Below, one piece after another: positions 33,996 to 42,684 of a stretch of 64,000 nt of DNA. Under the pieces are notes generated by a model, which worked only from the letters and a program-made list of their open reading frames with translations, had not been told where the DNA came from and did no database searches. How positions within the stretch are numbered: the stretch's first letter is position 1; every line of letters begins with the position of its first letter. Origin of the DNA: Stenotrophomonas sp. 610A2 (lineage in GTDB: Bacteria; Pseudomonadota; Gammaproteobacteria; Xanthomonadales; Xanthomonadaceae); NCBI RefSeq assembly GCF_030549615.1, contig NZ_CP130832.1, forward strand, positions 1,364,001-1,428,000, given 5' to 3'. Both the position numbers and the translations under genes were made by a program.

Positions 33996-34406
33996 TCAGA
34001 GCTCGCCTTCGGCGCGATCGAGGAAGGTGGCGCGCAGCCACTGGGTGCGTTTGCGGGTCAGCTCGGCCTTGTTGGCCGAATACAGCATCGGATACATCGA
34101 GCCGTACAGGACGCGCGGATTTTCGTCCTTGCCCACCGGGTAGCGCGCTTCGATGTCGGCGTCGCGCAGCGGGATCCACAGGCGCTGGGCAGCGCGCAGC
34201 TTGTCGATGGCGACCGGCTGGCCCTGCAGTTTCTGCATCACCTGCCGGTACACGGCGTTTAGCTCGGTGTCGGCGGCGGTGGCTTCGGCCGCCGCGCACT
34301 CGTTGAGCTCGAACTGGGTGCGGGCGTCATCACAGGCCTTGCCCGGCGACGCAGCGGAGGCCGCGAACGGCAGCACGGCCAGCAGTAGCAGCGGCAGGCG
34401 GCTCAT
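33996..34406 (-). CDS. LprI/DUF1311-family exported protein inside the suf operon
   Basis: A 136-residue protein with signal peptide [18 protein letters not shown] and the family pattern [36 protein letters not shown] (cysteines C22 and C32 region), then [20 protein letters not shown]. LprI relatives inhibit lysozyme. Others in the family are of unknown function. The start at 34406 overlaps the sufB stop by four bases, so it is coupled to sufB. An extracytoplasmic protein in a cytosolic Fe-S operon is unexpected, and no role in cluster assembly can be read from sequence. Confidence 0.82.
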   Translation of the reverse strand: MSRLPLLLLAVLPFAASAASPGKACDDARTQFELNECAAAEATAADTELNAVYRQVMQKLQGQPVAIDKLRAAQRLWIPLRDADIEARYPVGKDENPRVLYGSMYPMLYSANKAELTRKRTQWLRATFLDRAEGEL

Positions 34407-35878
34407 CCGACCGATCCTTCCAGCGAGACTTCCAGCAGCTTCTTGGCTTCCACCGCGAACTCCATCGGCAGTTCCTTGAAGACCTGCTTGCAGAAGCCGT
34501 CGACGATCATCGACACCGCGTTTTCCTGGTCGATGCCGCGGGCGCGGCAATAGAACAGCTGGTCGTCGGAGATCTTGGAGGTGGTGGCCTCATGCTCGAC
34601 GGTGGCGCTGGGGTTCTTCACCTCGATGTAGGGGAAGGTGTGGGCGCCACACTTCTTGCCGATCAGCAACGAGTCGCACTGGGTGTAGTTGCGCGCGCCT
34701 TCTGCACCACGGTCAACACGCACCAGGCCGCGGTAGGTGTTCTGGCCACGGCCGGCGCTGATGCCCTTGGAGATGATCTTGCTCTTGGTGCGCTTGCCGA
34801 CGTGGATCATCTTGGTGCCGGTATCGGCCTGCTGGCGATGGTGGGTCAGCGCGACCGAGTGGAATTCGCCCACCGAGTCGTCGCCCAGCAGCACGCAGGA
34901 CGGGTACTTCCAGGTGATGGCCGAGCCGGTTTCCACCTGGGTCCAGGTCACCTTGGAGCGCGCGCCACGGCATTCGGCACGCTTGGTGACGAAGTTGTAA
35001 ATGCCGCCGACGCCGTTCTCGTCGCCCGGGTACCAGTTCTGCACGGTCGAATACTTGATCTCGGCATCTTCCAGCGCCACCAGCTCGACCACCGCGGCGT
35101 GCAGCTGGTTTTCATCGCGCATCGGCGCGGTGCAGCCTTCCAGGTAGGAGACGTAGGCCTTGTCCTCGCAGATGATCAAGGTGCGCTCGAACTGCCCGGT
35201 ATTGCTGGCGTTGATGCGGAAATAGGTGCTCAGCTCCATCGGGCAGCGCACGCCGGCCGGGATGAAGACAAAGCTGCCGTCGGAGAACACTGCCGAGTTC
35301 AACGCGGCGAAATAGTTGTCGCCCACCGGTACCACCGAGCCCAGGTACTTGCGCACCAGCTCCGGGTATTCGCGGATGGCTTCGGAGATGGAGCAGAACA
35401 CCACGCCCTTCTCGGCCAGCTCCTTGCGGAAGGTGGTGCCGACCGAAACCGAGTCGAACACCGCATCCACCGCCACGCCAGCCAGCTTTGCGCGCTCATG
35501 CAGCGGCACGCCGAGCTTCTCGTAAGTGTCCAGCAGTTCCTTGGGCACTTCGTCCAGCGACTGGTACTTCGGGCCCTTGGGTGCGGAGAAATAGCTCAGT
35601 GCCTGCAGGTCGATCGGGCCGATCTGCAGCTTGGCCCAGTCCGGCTGGCGCATGGTCAGGAAGTGGCGGTAGGCGTCCAGGCGCCACTGCGTCATCCATT
35701 CGGGCTCTTCCTTCTTGGCCGAGAGCGCGCGGATGACGTCCTCGTCCAGGCCCGGCGGGAACGACTCGGATTCAATCAGGGTGATGAAGCCGGCGTCGTA
35801 CTTGCGCCCCAGCTGTTCGTGGATTTCACGGTTCGGACTGTCGACGGTGTCGACCTTTTCGATGATCTCGGTGGCCAT
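34403..35878 (-). CDS. sufB: Fe-S cluster assembly protein SufB
   Basis: A 491-residue SufB, the usual length. The N-terminal region is IREQ-like ([18 protein letters not shown]). The conserved beta-helix core includes [42 protein letters not shown]-type [31 protein letters not shown] and the C-terminal [17 protein letters not shown]. The cysteine in QCDS is the scaffold residue. It is the first structural gene after sufR. Confidence 0.96.
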   Translation of the reverse strand: MATEIIEKVDTVDSPNREIHEQLGRKYDAGFITLIESESFPPGLDEDVIRALSAKKEEPEWMTQWRLDAYRHFLTMRQPDWAKLQIGPIDLQALSYFSAPKGPKYQSLDEVPKELLDTYEKLGVPLHERAKLAGVAVDAVFDSVSVGTTFRKELAEKGVVFCSISEAIREYPELVRKYLGSVVPVGDNYFAALNSAVFSDGSFVFIPAGVRCPMELSTYFRINASNTGQFERTLIICEDKAYVSYLEGCTAPMRDENQLHAAVVELVALEDAEIKYSTVQNWYPGDENGVGGIYNFVTKRAECRGARSKVTWTQVETGSAITWKYPSCVLLGDDSVGEFHSVALTHHRQQADTGTKMIHVGKRTKSKIISKGISAGRGQNTYRGLVRVDRGAEGARNYTQCDSLLIGKKCGAHTFPYIEVKNPSATVEHEATTSKISDDQLFYCRARGIDQENAVSMIVDGFCKQVFKELPMEFAVEAKKLLEVSLEGSVG

Positions 35879-35897
35879 CAGGGCTGCCTACGGTTGT

Positions 35898-36344
35898 TCA
35901 GGAGACGACGTCGGCGCTGATGCGTCGACGGTCGGCAAGCGGTAAGGGGTGCAGCATCTGCGCGAGGGTGACGCCACGCAGGGCATCGGAAACGACGTCA
36001 TTGATAAGCCGCCAGTTGGAGCGCACACCGCACTGCCCGGCAAGGCCGCACTGGCTCTGCTCCTGGCTGCACTCGGTGATGGCCAAGGGGCCTTCCATTG
36101 CTTCCAGGATCTCGATCAGGGTGATCTCGGAAGCTGGACGGGTAAGCCGGTAACCGCCGCGCACGCCACGCAGGCCCTCAACCAGCCCGGCCTGGGCCAG
36201 TGGCTTGAGCAGCTTGCTGACGGTCGGCGGCTCCAGCCCAGCGGCTTCGGCCAGATCGGTCGCGCTCAGCACTTCGGCCGGCCGTGCGGCAAGCACGGTC
36301 AGGACGACGGTGGCGTAATCGGTGAGCTTGGTGACGCGGAGCAT
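35898..36344 (-). CDS. Rrf2-family Fe-S regulator (SufR/IscR-like)
   Basis: A 148-residue Rrf2 repressor. It has a winged helix (MLRVTKLTDYATVVLTVLAA...LEPPTVSKLLKPLAQAGLV) and three cysteines C92, C99 and C105, the ligand pattern for a [2Fe-2S] cluster. It precedes sufB by 19 bases and probably controls the operon according to Fe-S status. The start at 36344 gives the canonical N terminus; an upstream extension to 36527 has no homology-like content. Confidence 0.9.
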   Translation of the reverse strand: MLRVTKLTDYATVVLTVLAARPAEVLSATDLAEAAGLEPPTVSKLLKPLAQAGLVEGLRGVRGGYRLTRPASEITLIEILEAMEGPLAITECSQEQSQCGLAGQCGVRSNWRLINDVVSDALRGVTLAQMLHPLPLADRRRISADVVS

Positions 36345-36726
36345 TGCGGGAGCGGGGGTATCAATGTGGACCAAAATTGTACGCTTTCTCGTCCGGGCGG
36401 CCAAGTTTTGCTGTTCAGCTGGCGGAAATCCCCAGCCAATCAGGGGGCTGCAGCGGTTTCCTCTCCCGCTGCAGGAGAGGATGCCGAAGGCAGGAGAGGA
36501 TGCCGAAGGCAGGAGAGGGCGCGGCACAGCCGCGGGCTCGGATAGCCTTGGATTGCATTGGGTTTGGTCCGCAGCTGTTATCGGCTTCGCGGCTGACGCC
36601 GCTCCTACAGGAAAAGGAGGCCCGCGGTGGCGTCCACTAAAGTGTCCGGCTTTTGCCGCACACCAATCCCCGCTTGGGTTGTCTTGCCCGATGGGCGAGA
36701 ATCACCGCCTCACTCAAGTCCCGGCC
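36345..36726. other. Gap holding the suf promoter and repeats
   Basis: Just upstream of the regulator start is an AT-rich stretch (about 36360-36392, ATGTGGACCAAAATTGTACG) likely to contain the suf promoter. About 36462-36520 is a degenerate CTCTCCCGC-type element with two direct copies of GGAGAGGATGCCGAAGGCA. A GCTTCGCGGCTGACGCCGCT repeat lies at about 36583-36609. No gene is seen. Confidence 0.5.
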
Positions 36727-37200
36727 ATGTACATGCCCAAGAAGATCCAGGCGCGCAAATCCTCCATCCACGGCAACGGCGTATTCGCCGTGGCAGCGAT
36801 CAAGAAGGGCGAGCGCGTCATCGAATACAAGGGCAAGCGCCGTACCCATGCCGAAGTGGACGCGGATGACGCAGGCGATGTGGAAACCGGCCACACCTTC
36901 CTGTTTACCTTGAACGACGATTACGTCATCGATGCCAACTACAAGGGCAACGATGCGCGCTGGATCAACCACAGCTGCGATCCGAGCTGCGAAGCGATGA
37001 TCGAAGAGGCCGAAGGCGACGACCGTACCGCCGACAAGGTGTTCATCGAAGCCATCCGCGACATCAAGGCTGGCGAAGAGCTGACCTACAACTACGGCAT
37101 CACCCTGGCCGAGCGCCACACCCCGCGCCTGAAGAAGATCTGGGAATGCCGTTGCGGCTCGCCCAAGTGCACCGGCACGATGCTGCAGCCCAAGCGCTGA
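36727..37200 (+). CDS. SET-domain protein (putative lysine methyltransferase)
   Basis: A compact 157-residue SET domain. It shows SIHGNGVFA at the N terminus, WINHSCDPSCEA (NHSC at 81-84), the catalytic-tyrosine motif GEELTYNY (121-123), and a post-SET zinc cluster WECRCGSPKCTG (C141, C143, C148, with C84). SET proteins use S-adenosylmethionine to methylate lysines. All key motifs are intact, so activity is plausible. The bacterial target is unknown; the HU-type protein with a lysine-rich tail encoded at 38804-39214 is one speculative candidate. The start 36727 is chosen by homology to the fold, since longer frames run through repeat DNA. Confidence 0.88.
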   Translation: MYMPKKIQARKSSIHGNGVFAVAAIKKGERVIEYKGKRRTHAEVDADDAGDVETGHTFLFTLNDDYVIDANYKGNDARWINHSCDPSCEAMIEEAEGDDRTADKVFIEAIRDIKAGEELTYNYGITLAERHTPRLKKIWECRCGSPKCTGTMLQPKR

Positions 37201-37235
37201 GTCTCTGGGGCGCTGCATGGATCGGCGTGGTTTTG

Positions 37236-37369
37236 TTGGAGCGGCGTAAGCCGCGAAGCCACTGCCAGCTCAGGTGCTGCTAATGGATCATGGCGCAGCT
37301 CCGCGGGGAAGACCCTGCTCAGTGGCTGACACCTCACGAGCTTCGCGGCTTACGCCGCTCCTACAAACA
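37236..37369. repeat. Paired GTTGGAGCGGCGTAAGCCGCGAAG repeats
   Basis: A copy at about 37236-37261 and an inverted copy at about 37340-37369 (GCTTCGCGGCTTACGCCGCT) flank about 80 bp between the SET gene and the convergent DUF1439 gene. Confidence 0.75.
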
Positions 37370-37373
37370 AAGC

Positions 37374-37399
37374 AAAGAGGCCGCAATCGCGGCCTCTTT
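37374..37399. terminator. Bidirectional terminator between SET and DUF1439 genes
   Basis: AAAGAGGCCGC / GCGGCCTCTTT is a perfect 11-bp stem around a 4-base loop, with A and T tracts on either side. It serves two convergent genes. Confidence 0.75.
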
Positions 37400-37419
37400 C
37401 GTTTCCACAGCTGTCCGGC

Positions 37420-38004
37420 TCAGTTCCCCAGCAAGCCCTGCGGCACGAAGCTGCCAAGGTTCTGGTTGAACTCCACCGCGATGCGTCCGTTCTGGATGCC
37501 TACGGACTTCACCTGCAGCACGCCCATCATCTTGGCGATGGCCGGGTCGATCTTGTAGATCGGCTCGCGGCGGGCGTAGTCGGCCAGCCAGCTGTTGAGC
37601 AGGCTGCGGGTGCTTGAATCCAGTTCACCACCACCAGCGCTGGGGCGGAAGCCATCAACCGTGGGTTGGTCCAGATGGAAGCCCTGGGTCTGCGCGTCGT
37701 AGCGCAGGCCGCTGCTGATCTGCACATCGCCTACCGGCATCGACGAACCACCCGCAGCCATGGCCAGGTTGAAGCCCAGGTCCAGGCGGCTGCCCTGCGG
37801 CAGGGTCAGGCGTGGCTGGCTGACGGTCAGTGCGAGCAGCCCGCCCAGTGCTTTCTGCGTGCGTGGGAAACTGCCATCCAGGTATTGCTGCACGTCGGCC
37901 GCGTCAACGGTCAACTGCTTGCCGTTGACCTGTGGAGCGGCATGGGCGCTGCCGGCGAGCGCGATCAAGGCAATGCTGGGGAGGAGCAGGGAACGCAGAT
38001 TCAT
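37420..38004 (-). CDS. DUF1439 exported protein
   Basis: A 194-residue protein. The signal peptide MNLRSLLLPSIALIALAGSAHA is followed by a YceB-like DUF1439 domain (LTVDAADVQQYLDGSFPRTQKALGGLLALTVSQPRLTLPQGSRLDLG...). It lacks a lipobox cysteine, unlike E. coli YceB. The predicted fold is a lipid-binding-like beta/alpha superroll, and the function is unknown. It stands alone. The ATG at 38004 is preferred over the upstream GTG at 38013. Confidence 0.8.
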   Translation of the reverse strand: MNLRSLLLPSIALIALAGSAHAAPQVNGKQLTVDAADVQQYLDGSFPRTQKALGGLLALTVSQPRLTLPQGSRLDLGFNLAMAAGGSSMPVGDVQISSGLRYDAQTQGFHLDQPTVDGFRPSAGGGELDSSTRSLLNSWLADYARREPIYKIDPAIAKMMGVLQVKSVGIQNGRIAVEFNQNLGSFVPQGLLGN

Positions 38005-38286
38005 CGGGCGCACTCGGTAATGGCGGCAGGTTGGACTAGCAAGATAACCAGATCGGGTGAACGGCTTATTAGCAGCATCGATTCAAGCCAGGCCGAGGTG
38101 ATGCCACGGCGACTTCAGGCCAACACCTTCGATGCGCGATGCAGGCATGGCTGGCAATTGCAGCGCGGGTTTCCAAGCGCGCCTGGCAGCCGCTGATGCA
38201 GCGGTCGGTTCGATCTGCACTCGGCAACTCCCGATCCAGCGCGACTGCGCAGAGCCACGCAAACCGTCGCCAGTCCCGCCAGCAGC

Positions 38287-38595
38287 TTAGTCCAGCGGGG
38301 CCTGCAGGCGCTTGAGCTTGTGCAGCAGCTGGTCCAGTTCCGGCTGCAGCGCGGCCAACAGGCTGTCGGGCTTGCCAGCCGATTCGGCCAGTGTCTCCAG
38401 CAGGCCGGTGACAACCACGATGCCGGCGTCTTCATTGCAGGACAGGCGGCGCTGGCCTTGCGCGGATTCCAGCTGGCGCATCCAGTTGTATTGGCTGCGC
38501 TGTTCGAACTCGATCGAGCAACGGCCGCTGCACTGCTGGCCGTCAGTCTCGATCGGAGTGACGGAGATTCGGTAGCGATGCTTGCTGATGGACAT
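38287..38595 (-). CDS. DUF3861 family protein
   Basis: A 102-residue cytoplasmic protein beginning MSISKHRYRISVTPIETDG and containing CSGRCSIEFEQRSQYNW and a C-terminal helical part. This is the full-length DUF3861 family pattern. The function is unknown. It is isolated, with 280 bases of unannotatable sequence downstream to 38005. Confidence 0.8.
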   Translation of the reverse strand: MSISKHRYRISVTPIETDGQQCSGRCSIEFEQRSQYNWMRQLESAQGQRRLSCNEDAGIVVVTGLLETLAESAGKPDSLLAALQPELDQLLHKLKRLQAPLD

Positions 38596-38750
38596 GGTGG
38601 ACTACGTGGGGAAGCGGGGGAGTGGCCACCATAGGCCGGCGCTGGCGCAGGTACGAGGGTTCGGACCATGACGCTGTGTTCCAGCGTTTTTCCCATGCCA
38701 CAGGCGGAACGCTGCGGCCCATGGGAACGTTTTCCTGCGCCCGTTCGGCC

Positions 38751-38785
38751 AAAAAAAACGGGACGGCAGGGCCGTCCCGTTTCTT
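38751..38785 (-). terminator. Terminator of the HU-type gene
   Basis: On the minus strand, AACGGGACGGC / GCCGTCCCGTT forms a strong stem followed by a run of eight T. It lies 19 bases after the HU stop. Confidence 0.85.
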
Positions 38786-38803
38786 CGCCAAGGGGCGCGC
38801 TGA

Positions 38804-39214
38804 TTACAGCGCGGCGTCCTTGAGCTTCTTGAGCGGACGCACCTTGAGCTTGGTGGTGGCCGGCTTGGCGGCAAACCACTGCTCTTCCTTGGTGAACGGG
38901 TTGATGCCCTTGCGCTTCGGCTTGGCAGCAACGCTCACGGTGGAGATCTTCAGCAGGCCCGGCAGGGTGAAGGAGCCAGCGCCCTTCTTGTTGACCGAGG
39001 CGGCAACGGCGCCTTCCAGGGCGGCGAACACAGCGCGCACGTCCTTGGCAGCGACGGAGGTGGCTTCGGCGATGTGGGCGACCAGACCGGACTTGGTCAG
39101 TGCTTCCTTGATCGGCTTCGGTGCGGCCGGCTTGGCGGCAGCCTTGGTTGCAGCCTTCGTGGCTACTTTCTTCACTGCCTTCTTCGGGGCAGCCTTTTTA
39201 GCGGTCTTTGCCAT
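38804..39214 (-). CDS. HU-family DNA-binding protein with histone-H1-like N-terminal tail
   Basis: A 136-residue protein. The first ~35 residues are a Lys/Ala/Pro tail (MAKTAKKAAPKKAVKKVATK, then AATKAAAKPAAPKP) like eukaryotic H1. An HU/IHF domain with LTKSGLVAHIAEATSVAAKDV and the DNA-contact arm follows (KKGAGSFTLPGLLKISTVSVAAKPKRKGINPFT). Nucleoid architecture and DNA compaction are likely. The start 39214 is preferred because a promoter fits just upstream and the longer frame adds an unrelated N terminus. Confidence 0.9.
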   Translation of the reverse strand: MAKTAKKAAPKKAVKKVATKAATKAAAKPAAPKPIKEALTKSGLVAHIAEATSVAAKDVRAVFAALEGAVAASVNKKGAGSFTLPGLLKISTVSVAAKPKRKGINPFTKEEQWFAAKPATTKLKVRPLKKLKDAAL

Positions 39215-39271
39215 GATTTCCTGTTCCGTGAACGGTTGGTTGTTGGTCGTGCCGACCCCGTCGGCAAGCGA

Positions 39272-39300
39272 AATGTAGGGCATGTATTGCGTGACGCCAA
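39272..39300 (-). promoter_or_regulatory. Probable sigma-70 promoter of the HU gene
   Basis: On the minus strand, TTGGCG (39300-39295), a 17-base spacer and TACATT (39277-39272) fit a housekeeping promoter about 60 bases upstream of the HU start. The rest of the 39215-39516 gap holds no visible gene. Confidence 0.5.
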
Positions 39301-39516
39301 TAGGTAATCGAAGAAAAAGCCCATAAATATTGCTTCCGGGCGTATTTCGACAACAAATCGGTGCCGGAAGTCATGCTCAAACCGCGTCGCGCACCGATCA
39401 TCGGCGCTGTAGCTGGCCGCTGCCGGGCACGCCGCAGGGGATCATGCGGTGCCGCACAAGCAGCTAACGCGGATTGGTTTAGGCTGGCCACGTCATCCAC
39501 CACGAGGAGTTCGACC

Positions 39517-39951
39517 ATGGGTATTTCGCGTCACGCCACCGCACGCTGGGAAGGTGATCTGAAGACTGGGCAGGGCCGCTTGAACACGCCACAGAGCGGC
39601 TTGCTGGAGAACACCCGCTATGCCTTCAACAGCCGCTTCGGCGACGAGAAGGGCACCAACCCCGAGGAACTGATCGCTGCCGCGCACGCCGGCTGTTTCA
39701 CCATGGCGCTGTCGGCCAAGCTCAGCGAGGCGGGCTTCCCGCCGACCTCATTGGATACCCGCGCCGATGTCGACCTGTCGATGGAAGGCGGCCCGCAGCT
39801 GTCGCAGATCCGGCTCAAGGTAAAGGCGGTGGTCCCCGGCCTGGACGAGACAAAGTTCCGCGCAATTGCCGATGACGCCAAGCAGAACTGCCCGGTTTCC
39901 AAGGCCTTGAGTGCGGTGCCGATCAGCCTGGATACCGAGTTTTCGGCCTGA
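39517..39951 (+). CDS. osmC: OsmC family peroxiredoxin-like protein
   Basis: A 144-residue OsmC. The peroxidatic and resolving cysteines lie in AAHAGCFTMALSAKL (C62) and DAKQNCPVSKAL (C127), with the family NPEELIAAAHA stretch. It reduces organic hydroperoxides in osmotic or stationary-phase stress. GAGGAG lies eight bases before the ATG. A GC-rich hairpin (39971-40003) follows the gene, without a T tract. Confidence 0.93.
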   Translation: MGISRHATARWEGDLKTGQGRLNTPQSGLLENTRYAFNSRFGDEKGTNPEELIAAAHAGCFTMALSAKLSEAGFPPTSLDTRADVDLSMEGGPQLSQIRLKVKAVVPGLDETKFRAIADDAKQNCPVSKALSAVPISLDTEFSA

Positions 39952-40079
39952 TTGGCGCTTGATTGATGGCCGGCCCGGTTGGCGTGCAACGCTGGCCGGG
40001 CCGGTTCAGGATCGTTTCACCCGTCGCACCTGAGCATCGCTCATCCCTTGTCCTCATGCCCGCCGGAGTGGTTGCTGCC

Positions 40080-40796
40080 ATGTGTCGATCGCTAGCTGTT
40101 GCCGCAGTACTGATTGCTGGTGGCCTGGTCGCCTTCAATGCCTCCGCGCAGCGTTACGACGACGGCCAATACCGTCCCAACGGCTCTTACGATGACGGCC
40201 AGTACCGGCCGGACCCGCGCTACGACGATGGCCAGTACCGCGACCGCGGCAATACCGGCAACGGCGCGGTGTACGACTACGCACGGGTGGTACGGGTGGA
40301 TCCGGTGATCGTCAACGGCGCGCGGGGCAGCAACCATCGCTGCTATGAGCGCAACGATGGCGGTTATGTGGACAACAACAATGGTTATCAGGCCGACGGC
40401 TATGGCAACAACAGCTATCGCAACGACGGCGGCTACGACAATGGCCAGTACCGGCAGGGCAACGAGAGCGGCCGCCAGTGGGCGACGGTGATCGGTGGCC
40501 TGGCTGGTGCGGTGATCGGCAGCCGCATCGGTGGCGGTGACGGCCGCTACCTGGGCACTGCGGTCGGCACCATTGCCGGCGGTGCCGCCGGCCGCGCCAT
40601 CTACGAAGCCAGCAACCGGCCGAACTACCAGCGCGGCGACGTGCGTGTGTGTGAGCCAAGCGGCTATGGCAGCGAGAGCGAGCGGGTGGACGGCTACGAC
40701 GTCACCTACGAATACGCGGGCCGCCAGTACCGCACCCATCGTGACTACCACCCCGGCGAGCAGATCCGTGTCCGCGTGGATGTAAGCGCCGACTGA
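40080..40796 (+). CDS. Glycine-zipper (17 kDa surface antigen-like) exported protein with DDGQYRP repeats
   Basis: A 238-residue protein. The signal peptide MCRSLAVAAVLIAGGLVAFNASAQ is followed by three near-identical copies of YDDGQYRP and later YDNGQYRQ, then a glycine-zipper membrane segment (VIGGLAGAVIGSRIGGGDGRYLGTAVGTIAGGAAGRAIY). A C-terminal domain (RVCEPSG...VDGYDVTYEYAGRQYRTHRDYHPGEQIRVRVD) completes it. Such proteins are outer-membrane associated. The start at 40080 is chosen for the signal peptide. Confidence 0.8.
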   Translation: MCRSLAVAAVLIAGGLVAFNASAQRYDDGQYRPNGSYDDGQYRPDPRYDDGQYRDRGNTGNGAVYDYARVVRVDPVIVNGARGSNHRCYERNDGGYVDNNNGYQADGYGNNSYRNDGGYDNGQYRQGNESGRQWATVIGGLAGAVIGSRIGGGDGRYLGTAVGTIAGGAAGRAIYEASNRPNYQRGDVRVCEPSGYGSESERVDGYDVTYEYAGRQYRTHRDYHPGEQIRVRVDVSAD

Positions 40797-40895
40797 GCGC
40801 AGCGGGCGTTTCTGCCTGGCTGAGAGGCCGGGCACGGTTTGTCAGGCCCGGTCGATGACGGCATAGTCCACGCATTCCGTTCTGGAGGGTGCGTG

Positions 40896-42575
40896 ATGCG
40901 TCGTATTGCCTGTGTTGCCCTGTTACTCCCTTGCCTGCATGCGTTGCCGGCCCAGGCCGAGGTCAAGCTGCTGGTGGCCAATACCATCCGCACCGGTGAC
41001 CCGGCCCAGCCCGTGGTCGGTGCCATTGCCTGGGAAAGTGACAGCGGCAAGGTTCTCGACGTGGGCAGTGCCGACGCTTTGCTGCAGTTGTACCCGCAGG
41101 CGCCGCGCATCGATGTGGGCGACGCGACCGTGGTGCCAGGGCTGATCGATGCCCACGCGCACATCATCGGCTTGGGCAATACCTTGATGCAGGCCGACCT
41201 GACCGGCGCGCGCACCCGTGGCGAAGTGCTGGAGCGGTTGCAGGCCTTCGAGAAGACGCTGGCGCCCGGCGAGTGGCTGCTGGGTCGTGGCTGGGACCAG
41301 AACCGTTGGGACAACACCGATTTCCCCACCGCCGCCGATCTGGATGCGGCGTTCCCGCAGCGTCCGGTCTATCTGGAGCGCATCGACGGCCATGCCGGCT
41401 GGGTCAACAGCGCCGCCATCGGTATTGCCGAGAGGGCGGGCAAGTCGCTATCCGGCGACTGGCAGCCGGAGGGCGGGCGCATTCTCCGCGATGCCGCTGG
41501 CAAGCCCAGCGGCGTATTGGTCGATGGTGCGGCGTCGCTGGTCTATTCGCAGATTCCGGCACTGGATGACGCTTCGCGCGAAAAGCGGCTGCAGGCTGCG
41601 CTGCAGGCGGCAGTCAGCAATGGTCTGACCGGTGTGCATGACATGGGCGTGTCGCGCGAGGACCTGACGCTGATGAAGCGTCTGGCCGACCAGGGCAAGC
41701 TGCCGCTGCGCATCGACGCCTATGCCGATGGCAACAACGAAGCGCTGGAGGACCTGTGCAAGACCGGCCTGTACGCCCATCCCGGCGGCCGCCTGCAGAT
41801 GCGCGGGGTCAAGCTGTACATGGACGGCGCGTTGGGCAGCCGTGGTGCGGCCCTGCTCAGCGCTTACAGCGACGACCCGCATAACCACGGCCTGCTGATG
41901 ACCTCGCCGGAGGAATTCGAAGTTGCGGTGCGCAAGGCCGATGGCTGCAAGGTGCAAGTCGCCACCCATGCGATCGGTGATCGCGGCAACCGCATCGTGC
42001 TGGATACCTACGAGAAGGTGCTGGGCTCGCACAAGGGCGCGGATCACCGCTGGCGCATCGAACACTCGCAGGTGGTGTCGCTGCAGGATATCCCGCGCTT
42101 CGCCAAGCTCGGCGTGATCGCCTCGATGCAGCCGACCCATGCCACCTCGGACATGGGCTGGGCCGAGCAGCGGGTTGGGCCGGAGCGCATCCTCGGCGCC
42201 TACGCCTGGCAGCGTTTCCTGCACAGCGGTGCGCGCTTGGCCCTGGGGTCGGACTTCCCGGTGGAGCAGGTCGATCCGCGGCTGGGCCTGTATGCAGCGG
42301 TTACCCGTCAAGACCGCGATGGCCAGCCGCCGGGTGGTTGGCAGCCGGAGCAGCGCCTGAGCGCCGCTGAGGCGCTACGTGGCTTCACCAGTGACGCGGC
42401 CTGGGCTGGCCATGACGAAGCACAGGTCGGCAAGCTGCAGCGTGGCCTGCGCGCCGACTTCGTGGTGCTGGATCGCGACCCGTTGAAAGTCGCTGCCGAC
42501 CAGCTTGATGACCTGAAGGTGCTGTCGACCTGGGTGGATGGCGAGCCGGTTTACAAGGCGGCTCGAAACGACTGA
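40896..42575 (+). CDS. Exported amidohydrolase (YtcJ-like)
   Basis: A 559-residue metal-dependent amidohydrolase. The signal peptide is about 1-21, the metal-binding pair is H87/H89 in LIDAHAHIIG, the carboxylated-Lys-type segment is GVKLYMDGALGSRGAAL, and QVATHAIGDRGN, RIEHSQ and LGSDFPVE follow. It belongs to the amidohydro_3/YtcJ group, whose substrates are mostly unknown. A signal peptide places it in the periplasm. TGGAGGG precedes the ATG at 40896. Confidence 0.88.
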   Translation: MRRIACVALLLPCLHALPAQAEVKLLVANTIRTGDPAQPVVGAIAWESDSGKVLDVGSADALLQLYPQAPRIDVGDATVVPGLIDAHAHIIGLGNTLMQADLTGARTRGEVLERLQAFEKTLAPGEWLLGRGWDQNRWDNTDFPTAADLDAAFPQRPVYLERIDGHAGWVNSAAIGIAERAGKSLSGDWQPEGGRILRDAAGKPSGVLVDGAASLVYSQIPALDDASREKRLQAALQAAVSNGLTGVHDMGVSREDLTLMKRLADQGKLPLRIDAYADGNNEALEDLCKTGLYAHPGGRLQMRGVKLYMDGALGSRGAALLSAYSDDPHNHGLLMTSPEEFEVAVRKADGCKVQVATHAIGDRGNRIVLDTYEKVLGSHKGADHRWRIEHSQVVSLQDIPRFAKLGVIASMQPTHATSDMGWAEQRVGPERILGAYAWQRFLHSGARLALGSDFPVEQVDPRLGLYAAVTRQDRDGQPPGGWQPEQRLSAAEALRGFTSDAAWAGHDEAQVGKLQRGLRADFVVLDRDPLKVAADQLDDLKVLSTWVDGEPVYKAARND

Positions 42576-42610
42576 GGCCTTCCACCGGGGAGCAAAGGCT
42601 TCAAAAGAGA

Positions 42611-42640
42611 GCGGCGGCCATGCAACGTCATGGCCGCCGC
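42611..42640. terminator. Hairpin between convergent genes
   Basis: GCGGCGGCCATG / CATGGCCGCCGC is a perfect 12-bp stem with a 6-base loop and no T tract. It probably serves the amidohydrolase and the convergent outer-membrane gene. Confidence 0.5.
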
Positions 42641-42684
42641 GGTAAAGGGAGTCGGTGGATGCTTGCGGACCAAGAGGGCGGGGG

